NCBI GenBank assembly: GCA_964450865.1
Contig: CAYVHB010000006.1
Coordinates: forward strand, 55,547 to 119,546
Direction of reading: 5' to 3'
Origin: CAYVHB01 sp964450865
GTDB taxonomy: Bacteria > Bacillota > Clostridia > Saccharofermentanales > UBA5734
DNA length: 64,000 bases
Positions 1 to 7,072 of this stretch are shown here, one piece after another. Below the pieces are notes generated by a model. The model was not told where the DNA came from and made no database searches. It saw only the letters and a program-made list of their open reading frames with translations. A program made the translations under genes and the position numbers. How positions within the stretch are numbered: the stretch's first letter is position 1; every line of letters begins with the position of its first letter.

Positions 1-505
1 GGCGAATACCCGCGGCCTGCAGATAGGTAACGGTCTCGGCAATGATGTGGATCACCGGAACCGGCAGGGCTGCCGCCAGCTGTGGATAAAAATAGTGCGC
101 TGTAATGCACGGCACGGCCAGGCAGGTTACGTTATTCCGGGCCAGGACCAGCCCGGTTTCAATCAATAGCGGCAGCGGGCTTTCCTGAATCTGGCCGAGA
201 ATATAGCCGGTCCGGTCCGGAATGGATGGCCGGCTATAAATCAGCATCTCCAGATGATCCTGGTCACAGCGGGCGTCGGTCATCTGGATAATCAGCTCAT
301 AGAAGTAAGCCGTCGCCATCGGTCCGAGGCCGCCGATGACACCAAGCAGGCCCGGCCGGTCCGGTATGGCGGCCGCATGGACGGTTGACTGAACAGCCGG
401 GCTATCCGGCGCTGCGGACTGGTCTGGCACCAGCCCGGCAGCGGATAAAGCGTCAACTGGCATCGGTGGCATCTCAGGAAACGGGTAATCGTCCGGTCCG
501 CTCAT
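1..505 (-). CDS. Aspartate/glutamate racemase family protein (3' end outside window)
   Basis: Reading leftward from an ATG at 505 the frame stays open for 168 codons and runs off the window. After a Pro/Ala-rich stretch of about 55 residues it reads LLGVIGGLGPMATAYFY, then DQDHLEMLIYS, RPSIPDRT and the active-site-like ARNNVTCLAVPCITAH. This is the N-terminal half of the cofactor-independent Asp/Glu racemase family, in which two cysteines interconvert L and D amino acids; the first catalytic Cys would be in the AVPC-like region. The ATG overlaps the stop of the upstream transglutaminase gene (ATGA), so the two are probably translationally coupled. D-amino acid supply for peptidoglycan would fit the envelope genes nearby. 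The N-terminal extension is unusual for the family. A hydantoin racemase or another subgroup cannot be excluded without the C-terminal half. Confidence 0.8.
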   Translation of the reverse strand, partial: MSGPDDYPFPEMPPMPVDALSAAGLVPDQSAAPDSPAVQSTVHAAAIPDRPGLLGVIGGLGPMATAYFYELIIQMTDARCDQDHLEMLIYSRPSIPDRTGYILGQIQESPLPLLIETGLVLARNNVTCLAVPCITAHYFYPQLAAALPVPVIHIIAETVTYLQAAGIR

Positions 506-2253
506 TCGGCAGGCGTTGCGGGATACTTGGAATGATCCCAGATGTGGCTGTTATTGTGTTTGACCGAGTAAGCCGTGATCTCGGCATCGGTCAGCATGAA
601 GAACTCACCGCCGGCCTTGCGGGGCGTGGTGTCGAAATGATACCAGCCCTCACCCAGATTGACCAGGTTCCAGTAGTGACCGCCATTAAGCTTGACAATG
701 TCCATGTTCTGGATCCCGGCCCGGGTCAGGAGGATCTTGGCTGTCGCGAAATAATTAAAACAGTCGCCGCGGCCCGTCTTGATCCCCTGATAAGCAGCAT
801 TGATCCAGCTGGACTTGTCGGAATGATTCACATAGCCGATATGACGCTTGGTCCACCAGTAAATGGCATTGGCCTTTTCACGCTTGCTCATGCCAGGCTT
901 GATGATCCTGGCCAGCACATCATCGGCCATCTGGTCGAGAACAGCCGGATCAATGGCGTTGGCAGTCTTTTCGACGACGAGAATCGTCGCTTTTTTACGG
1001 GCCGTATTGCCGGCCGCGTCGGTAGCTGTATAGATCACGGTGTAAGTGCCGGTCTTGCGCAGGTTGACTGCGCTGCTGTCGACCTGCAGGTCAAGCTTCT
1101 CATCGCGATTGTCCGTGACAGTCACGCCTTTGCGATAGGCAATCGTGGCGCCAATGAAGACCGTCTGGCTCTTGACGCCCTTGATGACCGGGGCCGTCTT
1201 GTCAACCTTGACGGTAACCTGCACAGGCAGGGCAGCCTGATTGCCGGCCTCATCAACCAGCAGGACGGTAATTGCCTGGCTGCCGGCTTTCGTCAGGTCC
1301 GGTGCCGTTTTAAAAGTGACTGTGACGGCGCAAGCATCGACGATATCTTTCACCAGGGTCCGGGCATCGAGGGTGTCATTGATCCAGACTGCCTGATTGA
1401 CGGGGGTTGCAACCGGGGCGGTCGTGTCGACCAGTTCCAGCTCCGAATCATAAATTTCATCGCCAAGCTGGATCTGGATAGCCTGGCGGCCGGGCCTGCC
1501 AAGATCGAGCGAACTCAGATCCGTCACAAAGGCAGCCGGCTCTGTCTCGTTAGGGCCAAGGAAGGCGGCCAGATCAACCGCCGGGGTACCTGCTTCGAGC
1601 TGAACATGGGTACGGACCCGGGCAATCGTCAGCCTGGCAGACAGTTCAGTCTTGTTCAGGCTGGCATCTTCAAGACGGACCACAACATCCTGGGTGCCGC
1701 TCTTGCTGAAATCGGGTGCCTTGACAAAGGTTGTCCGGACTTCTGTCGCATCATGCAGATCCCGGACAAAGGCGGAAGCCGCCAACGTTTCACCGATCCA
1801 GATCTCCTGGTCGGCAGCCGCGGCTGCCGGCGGTGTACGGTCTACCACATGGATCTGCGAATGGTACAGCTTCCCGCCGATGAGGATCTGCAGGTCATAT
1901 TGGCCAGGCACGGCCAGGTTCAGGTCGTTCATATTGGTGACAGTCGCGGCCGCCACATCGGTCGGCCGGATGAAATCAGCCAGATTCAGTGAGGAGGTGC
2001 CGGCCTCGACCGTCACACGCGACTTGACGCGCGGCGGCCAGAGAAACAGCAGCAGGGTAACCACGACCAGGACACTGGCCAGGAACAGAAATGCTTTTTC
2101 CGGCAGGCTGAAGCCGCGGCGCCGGCGCCGGGCTCGGGCGGGGCGGACAGTGGAGCCGGCTGCAGCCGCATAGGGCTGGTAGGGGGAACGGCCGGATTGG
2201 GAGTTGCTGGACTGAGAACGGCTGGACACGGAAGAATTGGGCGTGGGGCGCAT
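502..2253 (-). CDS. Membrane-anchored Ig-like repeat protein with C-terminal transglutaminase-like domain
   Basis: 583 residues. A Ser/Arg-rich cytoplasmic head of about 45 residues is followed by one hydrophobic helix (about 50-70, FLFLASVLVVVTLLLFL), so it is a type II anchored protein. The outside part holds repeated modules resembling DUF5011/Ig-like folds (repeats around DRTPP..., DTTAP... and DKTAPVIKG...), ending with a domain carrying TYTVIYTATDAAGN. The C-terminal ~120 residues form a transglutaminase-like core with a readable triad: Cys498 in GRGDCFNYF, His526 in GGHYWNLV and Asp541 in HFDTTP. Such proteins are surface cysteine peptidases or cross-linking enzymes in Clostridia; the substrate is unknown. 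The stop overlaps the racemase start. No sortase motif was seen. Confidence 0.85.
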   Translation of the reverse strand: MRPTPNSSVSSRSQSSNSQSGRSPYQPYAAAAGSTVRPARARRRRRGFSLPEKAFLFLASVLVVVTLLLFLWPPRVKSRVTVEAGTSSLNLADFIRPTDVAAATVTNMNDLNLAVPGQYDLQILIGGKLYHSQIHVVDRTPPAAAAADQEIWIGETLAASAFVRDLHDATEVRTTFVKAPDFSKSGTQDVVVRLEDASLNKTELSARLTIARVRTHVQLEAGTPAVDLAAFLGPNETEPAAFVTDLSSLDLGRPGRQAIQIQLGDEIYDSELELVDTTAPVATPVNQAVWINDTLDARTLVKDIVDACAVTVTFKTAPDLTKAGSQAITVLLVDEAGNQAALPVQVTVKVDKTAPVIKGVKSQTVFIGATIAYRKGVTVTDNRDEKLDLQVDSSAVNLRKTGTYTVIYTATDAAGNTARKKATILVVEKTANAIDPAVLDQMADDVLARIIKPGMSKREKANAIYWWTKRHIGYVNHSDKSSWINAAYQGIKTGRGDCFNYFATAKILLTRAGIQNMDIVKLNGGHYWNLVNLGEGWYHFDTTPRKAGGEFFMLTDAEITAYSVKHNNSHIWDHSKYPATPAE

Positions 2254-2417
2254 GCTTGAAGACCCTTTCTCGAGGTTCAGAATAATCCTGGCGGATCTGT
2301 GCCAGCGGGGAGCGGCTGCAGAACGGCCCCGGATAATGAGTGGCTATCTGAGTATCTTCCCGATTATAGCACAAAGCGATTAATTTACAATGAACGAACG
2401 GCAGGTGAACGTGAAAT

Positions 2418-2472
2418 CGGCAGATATTTCTTGATTTACCGATATTTACACGTTATAATTTACACGGTGTGC
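2418..2472. repeat. 55-bp sequence, left copy flanking the N gap
   Basis: These 55 bases directly left of the gap are identical to 2573-2627 directly right of it. The copy carries the same TTGATT/TATAAT promoter as the right copy. Identical ends meeting at a gap of exactly 100 Ns look like two contig ends sharing one assembler k-mer rather than a biological duplication. Confidence 0.9.
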
Positions 2473-2572
2473 NNNNNNNNNNNNNNNNNNNNNNNNNNNN
2501 NNNNNNNNNNNNNNNNNNNNNNNNNNNNNNNNNNNNNNNNNNNNNNNNNNNNNNNNNNNNNNNNNNNNNNNN
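2473..2572. other. Scaffold gap of 100 N
   Basis: Exactly 100 undetermined bases, the usual placeholder for a gap of unknown size. The flanks are identical over 55 bp, so the true sequence is probably continuous with a single copy. Confidence 0.97.
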
Positions 2573-2627
2573 CGGCAGATATTTCTTGATTTACCGATAT
2601 TTACACGTTATAATTTACACGGTGTGC
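2573..2627. repeat. 55-bp sequence, right copy flanking the N gap
   Basis: Identical to 2418-2472. It continues without a break into the ribosome binding site and start of the M23 peptidase gene. Confidence 0.9.
2586..2614 (+). promoter_or_regulatory. Sigma-A type promoter of the M23 peptidase gene
   Basis: TTGATT, 17-base spacer, TATAAT, located 36 bases before the ATG. The same promoter is present in the left copy of the repeat at the gap. Confidence 0.8.
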
Positions 2628-2649
2628 TTTGCACGCAGAAGGAGTGTCC

Positions 2650-3588
2650 ATGAAAAAACGCCAACAGGCAATTGCGGAGCAAACTTGCAGGCCGGTCAGA
2701 CGTTTCTGGTTTTGGGCAGCAAAGTATCGGCGGGCTATCCTGGCCGGCGGACTCAGCCTTGTTTTGCTGGCGTCCGGCACGCTTGGCTATCAGTTCGGGC
2801 AACAGCAGCCAGCCGTGGCCGCCAGCCTGGATGATGCAGACAGCATGGCCAGCTTCAGCCGTGATCTCGCAGCCCGGGAGGATCTGTGCAAAACGATCGA
2901 ACAGGTCGATTTGCAGACCGCCCTGCAGGCTGCCCGGGATCGCAATGAGGCGCTCAACGATTCGCTGCAGTCGACCCAGGACGAGATGGACGAGCTTGAG
3001 AATACCATTCTCAATGCCCTGATGTCCAACCTGAGCAGCCAGATGGTCTCCCGTTCCAGCAATACGGCCTCGGCCATGGCGGCCGAGGCCCGTAACCTGC
3101 TCAGCCTGTCGCGTAAACTGACAGCCTTCAAAAAGACACCGGAGGCCCGCGAGATCAATCTCGCCGGCTATGAGGAAAAAATCAGCCGCCGGCTGGCCTA
3201 CCTGCCGACACAAAAGCCCAGCTCCGGCAACATGCACGGCTATGGATACCGCTATCACCCTATCAAGGGCTATTATCACTTCCATCCGGCCGTTGACATG
3301 GCAACCGACTACGGCTCACCCATCCGCGCAGCTGGCGCCGGCACGGTCACGGCTGCCAGATATAATTCATCGGCCGGCAATTTTATCACGATCAATCATG
3401 GCAATGGATTTACGACGACCTATATGCATTGCAGCAAATTGCTGGTCCATGCCGGCCAGACAGTAAAAAAGGGTGAGCTGATCGGCAAAATCGGCAGCAC
3501 CGGCTCTTCCACCGGCCCGCATCTGCATTTCGAAATGCGATTCTATGATGAGCCGGTCAATCCTGTCAGCATGATCATGCAATATTGA
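2650..3588 (+). CDS. M23 family metallopeptidase (LytM-type murein hydrolase or regulator)
   Basis: 312 residues from ATG 2650, chosen because AGAAGGAG lies just upstream; an in-frame TTG at 2629 has no such site. A basic N-terminus is followed by one membrane helix (about 34-55, RRAILAGGLSLVLLASGTLG). Then come a probable coiled-coil stretch (about 80-180) and a C-terminal lysostaphin/LytM fold. The zinc motifs are His212-x3-Asp216 (HPAVD) and His291-Leu-His293 (HLHFE), preceded by the usual GYRYHPI segment. The family cleaves peptidoglycan cross-bridges or activates amidases outside the membrane. It lies upstream of a class A PBP on the same strand, consistent with joint wall synthesis and remodelling. 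Confidence 0.9.
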   Translation: MKKRQQAIAEQTCRPVRRFWFWAAKYRRAILAGGLSLVLLASGTLGYQFGQQQPAVAASLDDADSMASFSRDLAAREDLCKTIEQVDLQTALQAARDRNEALNDSLQSTQDEMDELENTILNALMSNLSSQMVSRSSNTASAMAAEARNLLSLSRKLTAFKKTPEAREINLAGYEEKISRRLAYLPTQKPSSGNMHGYGYRYHPIKGYYHFHPAVDMATDYGSPIRAAGAGTVTAARYNSSAGNFITINHGNGFTTTYMHCSKLLVHAGQTVKKGELIGKIGSTGSSTGPHLHFEMRFYDEPVNPVSMIMQY

Positions 3589-3692
3589 TCCGCCTGAACC
3601 GGCCTGTCCGGCGATCTGGCCCTGGTCCGGGCTGGCAGCCTGGCAGCGCGCAGTGGGCAGTGGGTAAAACCTGATGAGATCATATGAACGCA

Positions 3693-3719
3693 GGCCGGAC
3701 TTTGTCCGGTCTGAATTTT
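3693..3719 (+). terminator. Hairpin with T-run between M23 gene and PBP gene
   Basis: GGCCGGAC-TTT-GTCCGGTC followed by TGAATTTTT. It sits about 105 bases after the peptidase stop and only a few bases before the PBP ribosome binding site (AAGGGGG). It would either end the first transcript or limit read-through into the PBP gene. Confidence 0.6.
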
Positions 3720-3735
3720 TCAAGGGGGCCTGAAA

Positions 3736-6090
3736 ATGGCTGTCAATCCAGATCTTCATTCCAATCAACCGGCCAATGGCCAGCGCCCGGCCGGCAATGG
3801 CCAGAACCAGCCCGGCCCGGCCCGGCCCGGCCGGCGGCCAGCCAGCAATACGGTCCGCCGTGAACTGCACAAGCGGATCAAGGGCCGGCCTTCGCATTCA
3901 GGCGGGATGATGAGCGTCCCGCGAACCCTCGGCCTGATCATCGGCCGCGTCCTGCAGCTGGCCCTGGTCATCCTGATTACCATGGGCTTTCTCCTGGCCG
4001 GTATCGGCGGCGGCATGCTGGTGGGTTATATCACCACCGCGCGGCCCATTTCGGCCGAGATGACCAAAAATGAAAATGAAACATCGCATATTACCGACCA
4101 GGACGGCAAAGACATCGCCATCCTCACCGGTAGCCAGAATATCAACCGCGAGTATATTTCATTCAGCCTAGTCAAGAAGACCTACATCGATGAAGCCTTC
4201 AAGGCGATTGAGGACGAGCGGTTTGACGAGCATATCGGCATTGATCCCAAACGCATCGGCAGTGCCGTCCTGAGCGCGCTGGCCAACGGCGGTTCGGCCA
4301 CGCATGGCGGATCGACGATCACCCAGCAAACCGTCAAGATGATCTCCGGGGCCGACGAGCGCTCGGCCCAGCGCAAGATCCAGGAATGGTACAATGCCAT
4401 CCGGCTGGAACAGCAGAAGAGCAAAGACGAGATCATGGAACTTTATATCAACCTGGTGCCGATGGGCAACAGTTATGTTGGTATTCAGTCTGCCGCCCAG
4501 GCCTACTTTGCCAAGGACGCGGCTAACCTCAACCTGGTCGAATGCGCCTTCCTGGCCGGCGTTCCCAATCGCCCGGCCGTCTACAATCCACTGACCGAGA
4601 ATGGCCGGCGCAATGCCCTGCGCCGGATGCGGATCGTGCTGGGCAAGATGCATGACCTCCAGATGATTACCGATACCGAGTATGAGCAGGCGCTGAACAC
4701 CGAACTGGTCTTCCGCAAGACGCCCATGGCGGTTTCCTCCAACCAGGTCAATTCCTACTTTGTCGATTATGTCATCGAAAGTGTCATCAATGACCTGGTC
4801 AGCAAGCGCGGCTACAGCCGGGAAATGGCTTCGGTGGCTGTCTACAATCATGGTCTGCAGATCAGGACGACGATGGACGCCAAGGTTCAGGCCAAAGTCG
4901 AGAAAGTATTCAATACCCAGAGCCTGTTTGTTGTCAATTCCTCCATCCTCGATGATCAGCCGGAGGGGCCGAATGGCAGTGTGGTCATCGTCGAAAACAA
5001 TCCCAATCCCGGCCAGATCAAGGCGATTGTCGGTGGCTATGGTAAAAAGACCGGCAATTTTGTGCTGAACCGGGCCGTCAGCGCCCGGCGCCAGCCCGGA
5101 TCGAGCATCAAGCCGCTTGACGTTTACGGCCCGGCCCTCGATACAGGCAAGATCACCGCCGCCTCGGTTTTCACCGATGAGGCGGTCTATCTCAACAGCG
5201 ATACCCCCAAAAAATCCTGGCCCAAGAACAGCTATTCCTCTTACAAGGGCAACATGACCGTACGCAATGCTGTCAAGGTTTCCTGCAATACGATTGCTGC
5301 GCAGGTCTGGAAGAACGTCCTGAAGGGTGAGACCTCCCTGAAATATCTCAAGCAGGTTGGCATCGACCGGACTGGCGAGAACTACGTGGCCATCGCGCTC
5401 GGCGCTTTCAACAAAGGCATGACAGCCCTGGAGATGGCCGGCGCTTATGCGACTTTTGCCAATGAGGGCCTCTACACGCCGCCATATGCGTATACCAAGG
5501 TTATTGATGCCAACGGCAAGGTCATCCTCGAAAATCGCCCCGAGTATACCCCGGTCTATAAACCGGAAACCGCTTTTGTCATGACTGACATCCTGAAAGA
5601 TGTTCTGACGGCCGGTGGCACGGGCAGCGGCTTTGCCCTGGACAGGATGCCGGCCGCCGGCAAGACCGGTACAACCGATGACAACAAGGACAAGTGGTTC
5701 TGCGGCTACACGTATTATTACACGGCCGCGGTCTGGTATGGTTACGACAACCGCCTGGGCAGCACGGCTATCCCCAAGCAGGACCAGAAGAATCACATCC
5801 GGATCTGGCAGGCGCTGATGAATGATATCCACGAGGGCTTGAAAGTCAAGGACTTCGCCAGGCCCAAGGGCGTGATCACCGATCGGATCTGCGCCGATTC
5901 CGGCATGCTGGCCACCAGCTATTGCCCGAGGACGGTCAATGAGTATTTCATTTCCGGTGCCGTGATGAATCCATCCGATTCCTGCAGCCTGCATACAGCC
6001 GCACCAACACCCACCCCGGCCCCCATCGAGACGACCCAGCCAACATTCCCGGACATGACACTGCCCAATAATTTTTTCAACGGCCGCTGA
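3736..6090 (+). CDS. Class A penicillin-binding protein (glycosyltransferase + transpeptidase, PBP1A-like)
   Basis: 784 residues. The cytoplasmic head is Pro/Gly/Arg-rich and coded partly by a CCCGG tandem run near 3812-3835; a membrane helix follows (about 70-95). The GT51 domain shows Glu159 in EDERFDEHIGID and GGSTITQQTVKM. The transpeptidase domain shows Ser456-x-x-Lys459 (SSIK), Ser516-Cys-Asn518 and Lys643-Thr-Gly. Together these polymerise lipid II glycan strands and cross-link them outside the membrane. After the catalytic domain there is a Thr/Pro-rich tail (PTPTPAPIETTQP), common in Gram-positive PBPs. The start has AAGGGGGCC upstream. A strong terminator follows. Confidence 0.95.
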   Translation: MAVNPDLHSNQPANGQRPAGNGQNQPGPARPGRRPASNTVRRELHKRIKGRPSHSGGMMSVPRTLGLIIGRVLQLALVILITMGFLLAGIGGGMLVGYITTARPISAEMTKNENETSHITDQDGKDIAILTGSQNINREYISFSLVKKTYIDEAFKAIEDERFDEHIGIDPKRIGSAVLSALANGGSATHGGSTITQQTVKMISGADERSAQRKIQEWYNAIRLEQQKSKDEIMELYINLVPMGNSYVGIQSAAQAYFAKDAANLNLVECAFLAGVPNRPAVYNPLTENGRRNALRRMRIVLGKMHDLQMITDTEYEQALNTELVFRKTPMAVSSNQVNSYFVDYVIESVINDLVSKRGYSREMASVAVYNHGLQIRTTMDAKVQAKVEKVFNTQSLFVVNSSILDDQPEGPNGSVVIVENNPNPGQIKAIVGGYGKKTGNFVLNRAVSARRQPGSSIKPLDVYGPALDTGKITAASVFTDEAVYLNSDTPKKSWPKNSYSSYKGNMTVRNAVKVSCNTIAAQVWKNVLKGETSLKYLKQVGIDRTGENYVAIALGAFNKGMTALEMAGAYATFANEGLYTPPYAYTKVIDANGKVILENRPEYTPVYKPETAFVMTDILKDVLTAGGTGSGFALDRMPAAGKTGTTDDNKDKWFCGYTYYYTAAVWYGYDNRLGSTAIPKQDQKNHIRIWQALMNDIHEGLKVKDFARPKGVITDRICADSGMLATSYCPRTVNEYFISGAVMNPSDSCSLHTAAPTPTPAPIETTQPTFPDMTLPNNFFNGR

Positions 6091-6098
6091 GAGACTGA

Positions 6099-6138
6099 GA
6101 GGCGCTGCTCCGAAAACAGGGAACAGCGCCTCTTTTTT
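6099..6138 (+). terminator. Rho-independent terminator after the PBP gene
   Basis: GAGGCGCTG...CAGCGCCTC with a short loop, then TTTTTT. It lies between convergent genes (PBP rightward, proB leftward) and may serve both. Confidence 0.85.
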
Positions 6139-6171
6139 CCGTTTGTGGGACCACGTCCCTTTTCCGGCAAA

Positions 6172-6996
6172 TTATGCGTTGCCGGCAGCAAAGAGTGTGC
6201 CTACTGTCTGTCCGGCCAGCACTTCATCGATAATCCGGGCCACTGAGCCATTGGCAATGACCGTGTCGACCCCGGCCACGGTTGCGATCCGCGCGGCCAG
6301 GATCTTGCTGCGCATTCCGCCCGTTCCCCTTTTGGTTCCTTCATCGCCAGCACTGTCCTCAATCGAGTCACTGATCTGGTCCACGAACGAAATCAGGCTC
6401 GCATCGCTATGAGCCCTCGGGTCGCGCGTATACAGGCCATCAATATCCGTCAGGATGATCAGCAAGTCCGCTTTGACCAGTACCGCGACAATGGCGGACA
6501 GGGCATCATTATCACCAAATGTACCATTGTGATAAATTTCCCGGGTGGAAACCGTGTCATTTTCATTGACGATCGGCAGGATATCTTTTTCCAGCAAGGA
6601 CTCGAACGTGTTGACAATATTAGCCCGGGTATGCAGGTCATCAATATCGTCCTTGGTCAGCAGCACCTGGGCTGCGATGTAGTTGTAGTCAGTCAGCAGA
6701 CGGCTGTACATGCTCATCAGCTCACATTGTCCGACTGCTGCAATCGCCTGTTTGTCGCGAATTGAGCGTGGTTTCTCCTTCAGGCGAAGGCGGCCGACGC
6801 CAACCCCGATCGCGCCTGATGAGACAAGGATCACTTCCCGGCCATGATTCATCTGGTTGGCAATCGAGCGGCACAGATGCTCCATATTGGCCAAATTGAA
6901 GCGGCCGTTATCATGGGTGATGGTGGAGGTCCCCACTTTGATCACAACTCGGCTGGCTGACGCCAGCCTGGCCCGGATCTGGTCTTGCGATAACAT
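6172..6996 (-). CDS. proB: Glutamate 5-kinase
   Basis: 274 residues from ATG 6996 (MLSQDQIRARL), with AAGGCAGG upstream. It phosphorylates L-glutamate, the first step of proline synthesis. Visible motifs are VVIKVGTSTI, VSSGAIGVGVGRL, AAVGQCELM, NENDTVS, FGDNDALSA, LTDIDGLYTRDPR and GTGGMRSKI, the whole amino-acid-kinase fold. The C-terminal PUA domain of many ProB proteins is absent, so it is the short form. The frame stays open further upstream into lon, where the reverse of the hexamer repeat would encode a Ser/Leu/Phe-rich head; that extension is rejected. proA is not next to it. Confidence 0.93.
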   Translation of the reverse strand: MLSQDQIRARLASASRVVIKVGTSTITHDNGRFNLANMEHLCRSIANQMNHGREVILVSSGAIGVGVGRLRLKEKPRSIRDKQAIAAVGQCELMSMYSRLLTDYNYIAAQVLLTKDDIDDLHTRANIVNTFESLLEKDILPIVNENDTVSTREIYHNGTFGDNDALSAIVAVLVKADLLIILTDIDGLYTRDPRAHSDASLISFVDQISDSIEDSAGDEGTKRGTGGMRSKILAARIATVAGVDTVIANGSVARIIDEVLAGQTVGTLFAAGNA

Positions 6997-7072
6997 ACTT
7001 ATACCTGCCTTCAGTGATTTATTTCTGCCGGATATTAATCTTTCGGCCGCATCCGGCCGGGCTATCGGGGCT

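Noticed and set aside
385..1992. Long plus-strand open frame opposite the transglutaminase gene
   Set aside because: It is antisense to a gene with clear domains, has no family motif, and arises from GC-rich codon bias.
2418..2627. True tandem duplication of a promoter
   Set aside because: Exact identity limited to 55 bp and abutting a 100-N placeholder fits an assembly overlap better.
4168..5994. 608-codon minus-strand frame opposite the PBP gene
   Set aside because: Shadow of the PBP reading frame; no motif or ribosome binding site.
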